A stretch of 35,348 nt of DNA, taken from contig JADCLS010000027.1 in assembly GCA_026702845.1 (NCBI GenBank), positions 1-35,348 of the forward strand, read 5' to 3'. The stretch comes from Candidatus Heimdallarchaeota archaeon. GTDB lineage: Archaea; Asgardarchaeota; Heimdallarchaeia; Heimdallarchaeales; Kariarchaeaceae. The notes beneath the pieces were generated by a model. The model had not been told where the DNA came from, made no database searches, and was given only the letters and a program-made list of their open reading frames with translations. Shown in pieces: positions 1 through 7,659 of this stretch (its first letter is position 1; each line of letters begins with the position of its first letter). The position numbers and the translations under genes were made by a program.

Positions 1-441
1 TACTACTGTGTATTTCTAAAATTTACTAATTCAAATATCAACATGAAATTGGACTGAGCCTACTCTACTTCTAAAAATGAATAGAAATTATGGATCATCG
101 TATTTCAATAATTTTCTTAAACGGTTTTTTTGCTGTTGCCTATTTAAAGTTAGAATCAGTCACCTTGCTAAATCTAACATATTGTTAAAAAATATTATAT
201 AGTAGTTTGAAATAACAATTCGAAGTTAATATTTCTTATATAATCTCTGTGAATTTCTTTATGTTATTGGATATTATTGCGATCTAATAAAACAAAATCC
301 AAAGAATATAAATTGCATCTTCAGATGAATATTCAGCGCTTCAAACGATAATTCGATATAATTCAATTGCGTTAAATGCAAATTGTCAAAGTATTTAAAC
401 TCAAAATAAAAGAATCCCTCATTAGATTAGGCAATAGAAGG

Positions 442-461
442 GTGATTTTAAATGAAATCAC
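442..461. repeat. Perfect 7-bp inverted repeat
   Basis: GTGATTT (442-448) and AAATCAC (455-461) are separated by the six bases TAAATG. It could be an operator or the stem of a small RNA. It lies 155 bases before the nearest gene, so no function is assigned. Confidence 0.4.
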
Positions 462-522
462 AAAATAAGCTCTTAAGAGTATTCAATAATTTAAAATTAA
501 ATACTGAAAGTGCATAATATTA

Positions 523-549
523 AACTTTGATATATACTAAATCAAAGTT
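523..549. repeat. Perfect 9-bp inverted repeat followed by T-runs
   Basis: AACTTTGAT (523-531) and ATCAAAGTT (541-549) flank a nine-base loop and are followed by two T-runs. This could be a terminator for a transcript arriving from upstream, or a regulatory element for the secreted gene at 616. The evidence is structural only. Confidence 0.4.
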
Positions 550-583
550 AAAATTTTTTCAAAAATTTTTTGGTTGGATACAA

Positions 584-592
584 TTTAAATAA
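584..592 (+). promoter_or_regulatory. TATA box of the 616 gene
   Basis: TTTAAATAA is centred about 28 bases before the ATG at 616. That is the usual distance from an archaeal TATA box to the transcription start, so the mRNA is probably leaderless. No Shine-Dalgarno sequence precedes the ATG. Confidence 0.55.
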
Positions 593-615
593 TCATATCA
601 TCTCAATGATTTACC

Positions 616-1116
616 ATGAAACAAAAAATAAAAATGGTGATATTTTTTGGATTTATTGTAGGGGTTTTAATATTATCTACAATAAACACTAGCGCAACGA
701 CGTATACTGTTGAAATTGAAGTATACCGACTAAAGATTAATACAAACTCATATTATAATGAAGCAGGTGATGAAGATTATATCTTGAAAGCTGTACCTTA
801 TACTGGATCATTTGTAGAATCAGATGCTCATTGGGAAAAAGATGGGACTGGAACATGGTACTACTATACTTATGAGAATGGTGTAAATCCTGGTACATTG
901 TCAGGTGATCTTCATCTTACTTTATATAATGTTGAGGATAGATCCTCTACTGATGATTATTGTATCAAGATTGAAGAAAATGATTTATTATTTGATGATA
1001 CAATATTTTCAACTACTTGTTTTGAAATTACCTCAACTGGTCCATATTACAAATACTTGTATTACACCTATGGTGGAGTGACCAATGAGGCTAAGATGCT
1101 AATAACAATTTCATAG
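616..1116 (+). CDS. Small secreted protein, function unknown
   Basis: This 166-residue protein is not a family I recognise. It opens with a basic stretch (MKQKIK) and a hydrophobic segment (residues 7-23) followed by TSATT, a good signal peptide. The mature part is acidic and very rich in Tyr, Thr and Asp, and looks like an extracellular all-beta domain. It has two cysteines (about residues 115 and 135) that could form a disulfide. There is no C-terminal anchor, so it is probably released or held by a partner. The membrane protein that starts about 95 bases downstream has its own TATA box, so co-transcription is uncertain. The start is supported by the TATA-like box at 584-592. Confidence 0.65.
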   Translation: MKQKIKMVIFFGFIVGVLILSTINTSATTYTVEIEVYRLKINTNSYYNEAGDEDYILKAVPYTGSFVESDAHWEKDGTGTWYYYTYENGVNPGTLSGDLHLTLYNVEDRSSTDDYCIKIEENDLLFDDTIFSTTCFEITSTGPYYKYLYYTYGGVTNEAKMLITIS

Positions 1117-1181
1117 GTCACAATAAGAATCAAATAAAACTAATTTGGAATTTATCTTTGAGCATAATAAACTCATATTTA

Positions 1182-1190
1182 TTTATATAA
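1182..1190 (+). promoter_or_regulatory. TATA box deciding the FtsX-like start
   Basis: TTTATATAA is centred about 25 bases before the ATG at 1211. Transcription would begin at or near that ATG, which excludes the in-frame TTG at 1145 lying upstream of this box. Confidence 0.55.
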
Positions 1191-1210
1191 TACAACCAAA
1201 AAGTATCATC

Positions 1211-3619
1211 ATGGAGCCGAAAATAATGTTCAATTTTAGTAGGAATATAATTATATTTTTCAGTATTATATTGATATTGGCAATACCTTCAGATATATCT
1301 CTCTATAATGAAATTACAAGTAATTCAAGTCAACCATTGATGGTTTACACTGGTCGGACGTATGAAAGTAACCATATGTCTTTTTACAGCATCTTTCAGA
1401 CAAATTTAGAAAGTTTGGAGCAAATAAACTTACAAGAAACCAATATGTATTTTTCTCATATTGATATGGTTAATGAAACAATCGTGGAAATTTTTTATCT
1501 TGAAAATTTATTATGGAATAAAATCGATGGAAATCAAAGTTCAGGGTATTACTATACTCAATTGCAGGAGCTGGAAATTAATCCCAACAATGTCTATTTA
1601 AAGGCTGAAAGAAGATCCATTAATGATCTAACTAAGTTGGACTTCATACCCGATTCAGTCATCTCACTTAGAAGTGGTCATATAGATTCTGAATTACTAT
1701 TTATCCTCCCTTTATCCAAAATGCCATCAGACTCAATTCAAACATACTATGAGGATAATGTCATAATTGAAAACTATTGGGAAATTACAATTAGAATATA
1801 TAAAGATAAGAAATTTTACAATGAAGTTGGATCTACAGATGAGTTAATTGATTTTCAAGTCTCTCTAGCAAACGCATTTACATTATTAATGAGGGAGGAT
1901 AAAGTTGTCGGCCAAGAATTTAATTATATTATTTATAATCAAATTTTGATTGAAAAACAAATCTGGAAAATAAGCTTTGACAATTTGATAGTTTTCATAG
2001 TTCCTTTTTTGCTTCTAATTCAACTCGCAATAATATTTCTAAATAAACTTCAAATTGAGGCTCAAAAAGAAAGTTTCTACTTACAATTTATTAGAGGTAG
2101 CTCTGGATCAGATATTTTTGTAGACCTTTTAAAAACATATTCTATTCGCCCTTTAGTCATCCAATCTTCGATAATTGGATTATATTATTTTATTCTGGAT
2201 GAAATAGTATTCCAAATCGTAATGACATTATACGTACCATGGATGATTTTTCAGTTTCTTGGTATAAGTACTCTTATATATTCATATTATCTGCGTAATT
2301 TACTAAAGTTTCGAAATCCTTATTCAAATGTTTCCGATCAAAATTATCATTTAAAGGAACTATTAAGAATTTCATTTGCAGTAACGATAATATATTTTAT
2401 TGTGAATCTCGTAACTTATATCATTAATTATGATATTCGATTATCTAACCCTAGAATCTTACCTCAGTTTATCCCACCATTATTTGCTATCATCTCATTT
2501 TTTATATTATTGAAACTATCTGAAATTGTATCAAACGAATCCAATTTTAAATCCTTATCATCCATTATTTTAGGAAGGAATCTAAATCGTCTAAAGGTAC
2601 TTTTTATTTTAATTTTAATATCTAATTTGTACGTATCTTACAATGTAGCTAGCTTTTCTATAGATACCGAGGTAGGATCTAAAGATAATGAGTTTAGTAT
2701 CACTAAATCATTCACGGTAGATATTGATGTTGAAAGAATTAACAGAACCTTGCTTCAATCAAATTTCATGAATCTAAGTAAAATTCATGGTATGAAAAGT
2801 TATAATATCAATTATTTTTCCTTCATAACAATTTCAAATATTGATATTATTTTGAATGCTGAAATTTCAGTATTTGATTTTAGTACTTATAACTCTATGA
2901 GAAAGAATGATTTCAACCAACTACAATCTGAATTACTTTATGTTGATAAATCAATATACTACTCACTTGATGTTCCAGTAGTCATCACTTTTCCAGACAA
3001 TACAATTCTACCAATAGATCCCTCAGATATGGAATTATCTGATGTTAGAACAGAGATTGGTAGGGATGTTGCAGAAATTTATATGGATATTAATAGTGAT
3101 CTCATATCCTACGATTTTCTGTTAAATAATACCATGAGAATAAGTTTAGATTTAGATCTTGAAGATGGAATTACAACTTTGGATCTAGAGGAAAAAATAT
3201 CTGTAGCTTTAGAAATCCCAAATATAACAATTTCAATTGTACAAAACAATGAATTGTCGAACAAGTTTAACATTTTAATAGTTGCAATTAGTCTTTTCTA
3301 TGGGGTATTTTTTGCCTGGATATTAATTTGGAGCTTTTTTAGAGAACTCCAAAATACTCTAAGCCTATTGATTTTGAAATATAATTCAAAATCTCTAATA
3401 GATCAAATTAAATCTGACTATTCCAAACTTGCAATATTACTCCCAACTATTTTTCAAATACTTGGTTTCTTGCTCTCATTTACAAGTAAAAGCCTGTTTC
3501 TATCCAATTTTAATTACAATGATGACTATAACTTCCTTAAAATGGTTTATCCTATTTTAATTCTAGTAATTTCACAAACAACTTTCATTTTACTTACCTT
3601 TAAAATAAAGAAAACTTAG
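1211..3619 (+). CDS. FtsX-like ABC-type permease, orphan
   Basis: An 802-residue integral membrane protein with an FtsX/MacB-like layout. One N-terminal helix (about residues 8-26) precedes an extracellular domain of about 230 residues. Helices follow at about 256-278, 314-334, 340-361, 386-409, 418-440 and 460-478, then a second extracellular domain, then three helices at about 688-708, 738-758 and 771-795. The loop after the second helix is polar and charged, as in FtsX, where it contacts the ATPase. Sequence similarity to named members is too weak to be sure. No ATP-binding subunit lies nearby, so substrate and partner are unknown. I chose ATG 1211 over the in-frame TTG at 1145 because a TATA box lies between them. 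Confidence 0.6.
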   Translation: MEPKIMFNFSRNIIIFFSIILILAIPSDISLYNEITSNSSQPLMVYTGRTYESNHMSFYSIFQTNLESLEQINLQETNMYFSHIDMVNETIVEIFYLENLLWNKIDGNQSSGYYYTQLQELEINPNNVYLKAERRSINDLTKLDFIPDSVISLRSGHIDSELLFILPLSKMPSDSIQTYYEDNVIIENYWEITIRIYKDKKFYNEVGSTDELIDFQVSLANAFTLLMREDKVVGQEFNYIIYNQILIEKQIWKISFDNLIVFIVPFLLLIQLAIIFLNKLQIEAQKESFYLQFIRGSSGSDIFVDLLKTYSIRPLVIQSSIIGLYYFILDEIVFQIVMTLYVPWMIFQFLGISTLIYSYYLRNLLKFRNPYSNVSDQNYHLKELLRISFAVTIIYFIVNLVTYIINYDIRLSNPRILPQFIPPLFAIISFFILLKLSEIVSNESNFKSLSSIILGRNLNRLKVLFILILISNLYVSYNVASFSIDTEVGSKDNEFSITKSFTVDIDVERINRTLLQSNFMNLSKIHGMKSYNINYFSFITISNIDIILNAEISVFDFSTYNSMRKNDFNQLQSELLYVDKSIYYSLDVPVVITFPDNTILPIDPSDMELSDVRTEIGRDVAEIYMDINSDLISYDFLLNNTMRISLDLDLEDGITTLDLEEKISVALEIPNITISIVQNNELSNKFNILIVAISLFYGVFFAWILIWSFFRELQNTLSLLILKYNSKSLIDQIKSDYSKLAILLPTIFQILGFLLSFTSKSLFLSNFNYNDDYNFLKMVYPILILVISQTTFILLTFKIKKT

Positions 3620-3769
3620 GAAGTTATTGATTAATTATCCCAGGAGCTATCGTATGATTCCTCATCCTATTCATTATTTAAATCAAGTTTCGTAGCTAGA
3701 TATTCGGAATGAAACTAGTTTAATGCTTTGAAATCACCTCCTAAATGATATTTATACTAAACACACTCC

Positions 3770-4080
3770 TCAAGCCTCTATTTTACAAAGGAAAGTATGG
3801 GGAGTGGGGGTGTTTACCATTGGAATATGTGAGTTGTACATTCTTCCAGTTTTCAGCACTCCATACATCCTTCTCAACGCAAAGTATTTTTTCTCTGAGA
3901 TTCTCATCTCTTTGAATTGCTACCATTGCAGCCATGAACATCATCCCACATAACATGGAGTTGCCTTGCTTACTAATGCCTGTTTTTACAGTTCTGAAGC
4001 CTGAACTGTACTCTCTTAACCCAAATATAAGATAACTACTCACTCGCTTAGATCCTCTCCCATCATTCTCAGGATGGAAG
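3770..4080 (-). pseudogene. IS110-family transposase, 3' remnant
   Basis: On the minus strand, SKRVSSYL, LREYSSG and ISKQGNSML followed by an Ala/Met helix match the C-terminal (transposase_20) region of IS110/IS116/IS902 transposases, where similar Ser-Tyr-Leu, SSG and TKxGN signatures occur. After about residue 100 of this reading frame the match stops. Skipping one base at the A6 run (plus-strand T6, 3887-3892) restores a frame with ALRRMYGVLKTGRMY, which resembles the usual IS110 ending, and runs to a stop at 3770. The N-terminal DEDD catalytic half is absent and roughly a dozen residues seem to be missing before the tail. This is a dead fragment, not a mobile element. Confidence 0.7.
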
Positions 4081-4086
4081 ATTATT

Positions 4087-4293
4087 TCTGTCATCTCTGA
4101 GGGATTACCAGAGGATAAAGCTCTCGAGATCGTAACTATCAATCCTGCTAAAGTTTTGGGTGTTGATGATCGAGTAGGAAGTCTCAAGGTTGGAAAGGAT
4201 GCCGATTTCCTAATTTTCGGTGGGGATCCACTTGATGCTCGAAATCCAGTATTGGAGACTTGGATTGAAGGTGTACAGGTTTTTAAGAAATAA
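4087..4293 (+). pseudogene. Amidohydrolase, C-terminal remnant
   Basis: Reading plus-strand codons to the TAA at 4291-4293 gives ITINPAK-like and GSLKVGKDADF motifs followed by GGDPLD and a closing WIEGVQVF strand. These are hallmarks of the last 65 or so residues of metal-dependent amidohydrolases (imidazolonepropionase/adenine deaminase-like; the end of the helix before INPAK and the closing beta-sandwich). The metal-binding barrel is missing. The frame is open only from 4036 and loses family resemblance upstream of about 4090, exactly where transposase-like sequence begins on the other strand. Insertion of an IS110 element followed by deletion is the simplest explanation. Confidence 0.75.
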
Positions 4294-4383
4294 TAGTAAA
4301 GTATATAGTATTTTATTTAAAGTAAATCTATAAAATTACAAGTATGAATAATATTTTTCAATGATCATCTGATAATCAATTAA

Positions 4384-5886
4384 ATGAAGAGAAAAGTCAT
4401 CATACTACTACTTTTTTTGACAATATCTAGTAATCTTTTCCCAACTGTCACTGTATCATCTATTCCCGGAAATGCTTTTAATCCTACCTACGTTTCAGAA
4501 TTTGGATCCTGGGGTACAGAAGAAGGACAAATGCAAAACCCACATTCCATAGCAGTTAATTCAGAATACATTTATATTGTAGATACTTATAATCGTCGAA
4601 TTCAGATATTTGATCACTCTTTCAATTTTCTTTCAATATTTGGTTCATCAGGCACTGGAAATGGACAATTCTCAGGACCTCAGGGGATATTTGCCAATGA
4701 ATCTCATGTTCTCGTTATTGATGAAGATCTGAGTCGTGTACAGATTTTCACTTCAAATGGAACTTATGTCGCACAATTTGGTACTGTAGGATCTGGTAAC
4801 GATCAATTTTATTATCCAAAAGGGATATTTATGAATGATACAAATATCTTTATTGCAGATTCAGGAAATGAAAGAATACAAATATTTGATAAAAAGTGGA
4901 ATTATGTTGATACAATTGAGGGATGGCCTATTTTTCACGACTTAGGAAACTCGAATTTCCCTACTAATGTATATGTTGATGATACATACATTTGGATATC
5001 TGAATTTTTTAATCATAGGATAGTTATTTACAACCTTGCTGGTACATATATCGGGGAAATTGCAAATCAAGGATCTAATAATGATGTTCTTGGTAATCCT
5101 TTTGGTATCACTGGAGACAATCACTATATATTCATAACAGAGGATCTTAATGGACGTGTATCGATTATTGAAAAGTCCTCTCTAACAATTATTGGTAGAT
5201 TTGGATCAAATGGTGTAAATCCTGGTCAATTTACTTCTCCACAAGGAATTACACAAAATGGAACTCACATATTCATTACTGAATATCATGGTCATGTGCA
5301 TATTTACTCATATAATGCCGTGCCGATAAATCTTGAAGCCTATAAAGGTCAGGATTTCATCACTCTTTCATTTTATGTTCAACCACACGCATTTGATATC
5401 ACCTTATATCGAATATATCGAGGTTTGTCTGGTGAAAGTCTAGCATTTCTGGCCGAGACAACAAATACTGTATATATTGATGATAATATCGATAATCAAC
5501 AGTTTTACTATGCGGTTAGTACCGTGAATCAATTTGGTGAGAGCCCATTGTCAGAAGCCAAAGGTGTGAAAGTAGAGGATCCTGTAATAACCACAATTAC
5601 AGAGGAAATAACTATTACTGAGACAACAATCAAAACAGATATAGTTTCCAATATAGAGACTATTACAAAAAATTACACAACTACTGAGTTTTCACATCCA
5701 AATACTACTATAATATCAACTATTGTAGAAAGTTCTGTATTTACAGAGATATATAGTTCCTTCATCATTTCAAATCAAACTCTCATCAGTTCTATATTAG
5801 CCCAGAATGAGGGCTTACCTATTTTCACGCCTACTGTTTTATTAACCTCATTTGCAGTAATTGTTTATTTCAGGCGTAAAAATTAG
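4384..5886 (+). CDS. Anchored NHL beta-propeller / FnIII surface protein
   Basis: A 500-residue surface protein. The signal peptide spans residues 1-25. Residues 35-310 hold about six NHL-type propeller blades, each with a phrase like GQFSGPQGI, a V/I-x-D turn and an RIQIFD-like strand. Residues about 312-397 look like a fibronectin type III domain (YRIYRG, QQFYYAVSTVN). A Thr/Glu/Ile-rich stalk (398-470) leads to a final hydrophobic helix (about 479-494) and the tail YFRRKN. NHL propellers usually bind proteins or carbohydrates rather than catalyse. The gene stands alone, so the ligand is unknown; cell-surface adhesion or recognition is inferred. Confidence 0.8.
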   Translation: MKRKVIILLLFLTISSNLFPTVTVSSIPGNAFNPTYVSEFGSWGTEEGQMQNPHSIAVNSEYIYIVDTYNRRIQIFDHSFNFLSIFGSSGTGNGQFSGPQGIFANESHVLVIDEDLSRVQIFTSNGTYVAQFGTVGSGNDQFYYPKGIFMNDTNIFIADSGNERIQIFDKKWNYVDTIEGWPIFHDLGNSNFPTNVYVDDTYIWISEFFNHRIVIYNLAGTYIGEIANQGSNNDVLGNPFGITGDNHYIFITEDLNGRVSIIEKSSLTIIGRFGSNGVNPGQFTSPQGITQNGTHIFITEYHGHVHIYSYNAVPINLEAYKGQDFITLSFYVQPHAFDITLYRIYRGLSGESLAFLAETTNTVYIDDNIDNQQFYYAVSTVNQFGESPLSEAKGVKVEDPVITTITEEITITETTIKTDIVSNIETITKNYTTTEFSHPNTTIISTIVESSVFTEIYSSFIISNQTLISSILAQNEGLPIFTPTVLLTSFAVIVYFRRKN

Positions 5887-6078
5887 ATTTTTTGCCTTAG
5901 ATAACTCGTTCTTCATAATTTTGAACTAATTAGTTGATTTACTTCATCACCTTGATCCAAGTAGGACCTAAGACTTGGACTGAGGGAGAACAAGTATTCA
6001 GTAAATACCTTGTACTTTTCTAGTCAAAATATAAGCGAAATAGATTAAATAATTTTTCAAATACTAATAATTGAGTAG

Positions 6079-6088
6079 ATATATATTA
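6079..6088 (+). promoter_or_regulatory. TATA box of the frameshifted secreted gene
   Basis: ATATATATTA is centred about 26 bases before the ATG at 6109, the same geometry seen for other genes here. The promoter looks intact although the reading frame behind it is broken. Confidence 0.5.
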
Positions 6089-6108
6089 CTGAGTGAATTA
6101 AAATCACT

Positions 6109-6611
6109 ATGCGAAGAAATCAGCTTGGGATTGTGCTATTGTTAACGCTTATTCCATTTGCATTTTTTGCATATTATAATATACTCCTTTCCTGTCCACC
6201 AGGAACTCCTCACTCCAAAGTATTAATTGATTTAGCATATCATGAAATCATATCCAATGATCCAATAATTATTTCTCTACAACAATCAAAAATAATCAAT
6301 TCAACATATATCGATAATGAATACAGCTCAACCTCAACATAAAAGATGATGCTATATACTTGAATATCAGTTATACTCTGCCAATTTATTATGATCTGCC
6401 ATTTGTTGAGTTATCAAATGATGTTGAAATACTAAATAATACTAAAATATACAATTTCAGTGAGTTTTCAGTGAGAATTTATATAGAAATCGCTGAAGGA
6501 GCAGCAGATTGTGTTGAATTTAACACCTATTATGTTGATTTGGAAATAGAGGCAAATAGCTACTCTTTATTACAATTCAAAACTGAAGTTGAATTTCATG
6601 ATCCATATTAA
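6109..6611 (+). pseudogene. Small secreted/membrane protein broken by a frameshift
   Basis: Two reading frames appear to be one gene. The first (6109-6342) encodes a signal-anchor (LGIVLLLTLIPFAFFAYY) and continues to STYIDN. The second, one frame back, is open from 6321 and reads IQLNLNIKDDAIYLNISYTLP, running smoothly into the part after the TTG at 6360 and ending at 6611. A single-base indel near 6315-6321 would join them into a protein of about 165 residues. The downstream part is acidic and beta-rich, with two Cys (one in each half), consistent with an extracellular domain. I do not recognise the family. A sequencing or assembly error is as likely as a true pseudogene. Confidence 0.6.
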
Positions 6612-6640
6612 AAATATGACCCAAAATCTTGATATTAGAT

Positions 6641-7525
6641 CTATTTCTGCACATTGATCCATAAGTTAGTAAGGTCCTCATTATCAATATCAAATAGTAC
6701 GGATTCTGGAATGCTACGAATATAACTATCAAAATTAATGAATACAATACAATCCTCTGATGTTTCCTCTAAAATCGATTTTCGTGCAAAGTACTTTTTA
6801 GCGGCAGTCAGTGTCTGAGATTTGGTGATGATTAACATCTCAGAATTAGTGAAGATTATGTTCCAGATTAATAAGGAGTAAATCGTCACGCCAAATTGTA
6901 CGATACCATTAGATATAGTACCTGAAACATTGCCATGATAATAAGAAACTATTGCAAGAATGAGAAAAGCACCAACCAGGACCATTTTACCAAGTTTTAG
7001 TTTCTGTGATGGGAAGATCCCCTCAATCATGATAACAGAGATAATCATCCAAAATGATACAAGATAATATGCAAGGATATGTGATGGATCTGATTTGGTG
7101 ATTATCTCAATTATTGACAGAATAAATACCAAGATGGTTGAAATTATTAGAGATAATCTCAAAACTTGTTTCTGCAGATATTGATATGATAGCCACAACC
7201 AGGGTAGCGTTAGGGCAACAAACATGAATTTCACCAAATCATCAAGCCAACTGAATAGATCTGCATTGTAGACCATCTTGGGTAATTCAAGAAATAAAAA
7301 TGGAAGTGTGAATGCAATAACCAAGAACTCCTTTATTCCAGTATTTCTTGATGAAGAGATAGCAGGAGCTAATAAGAATAAGCTTAGTAATAACCTACTG
7401 ACCCACCAGAGAAATCTCACATTCCAAAGCACTTGAATGATCTCAACGATGATAAAGACACTGGATATAATTGCCCAGAATTTTACTCTACTCATATAAT
7501 TATTGAATGAAAATTCGTTTGACAT
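6641..7525 (-). CDS. Multi-spanning membrane protein, unknown
   Basis: A 294-residue protein with about seven to eight hydrophobic helices between residues 12 and 225, followed by a soluble tail of about 65 residues (ITKSQTLTAAKKYFARKS to the end) that ends with acidic, beta-prone sequence. No transporter or enzyme signature was recognised. An AT-rich element about 25 bases upstream of its ATG fits a leaderless promoter. It is divergent from the carboxypeptidase gene at 7660, with a 134-base shared control region, and convergent with the frameshifted gene at 6109-6611. Confidence 0.6.
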   Translation of the reverse strand: MSNEFSFNNYMSRVKFWAIISSVFIIVEIIQVLWNVRFLWWVSRLLLSLFLLAPAISSSRNTGIKEFLVIAFTLPFLFLELPKMVYNADLFSWLDDLVKFMFVALTLPWLWLSYQYLQKQVLRLSLIISTILVFILSIIEIITKSDPSHILAYYLVSFWMIISVIMIEGIFPSQKLKLGKMVLVGAFLILAIVSYYHGNVSGTISNGIVQFGVTIYSLLIWNIIFTNSEMLIITKSQTLTAAKKYFARKSILEETSEDCIVFINFDSYIRSIPESVLFDIDNEDLTNLWINVQK

Positions 7526-7629
7526 AGTAGATTACATTATTGGTGGATAATTAAATCTGTTTCAAAATTAGCGGAATTATTCTCTAAATCTCTCGATATG
7601 AACACTTATGACAACAAGTATTGCATCGG

Positions 7630-7639
7630 TTTTTATAAG
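7630..7639 (+). promoter_or_regulatory. TATA box of the carboxypeptidase gene
   Basis: TTTTTATAAG lies about 25 bases before the ATG at 7660, again implying a leaderless transcript. Confidence 0.55.
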
Positions 7640-7659
7640 ATTGAAGTGTAGCCAAAGTT

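Larger units (their letters stand above)
1..615. other. Gene-free AT-rich region
   Basis: No convincing coding region was found on either strand. It contains two inverted repeats (442-461 and 523-549), long A and T runs, and the TATA-like box of the next gene. A 21-codon ORF starting with ATG at 452 lies across the first inverted repeat but has no coding hallmark. No tRNA- or rRNA-like structure was recognised. Confidence 0.6.

Noticed and set aside
452..517. 21-codon ORF in the first gene-free stretch
   Set aside because: It is very short, AT-biased, without SD or positioned TATA box, and overlaps an inverted repeat.
1145..1210. TTG start giving a 22-residue longer FtsX-like protein
   Set aside because: A TATA box lies at 1182-1190, between this TTG and the ATG at 1211, and the hydrophobic signal-anchor begins just after the ATG.
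3783..4187. 134-residue minus-strand reading frame as an intact gene
   Set aside because: Its first 35 residues are antisense to a recognisable amidohydrolase tail, and only the rest resembles a transposase, which is itself truncated and frameshifted.
6360..6611. 83-residue frame with TTG start as a separate gene
   Set aside because: The frame is open and coding-like upstream of the TTG, back to 6321, joining the preceding frame by one indel.
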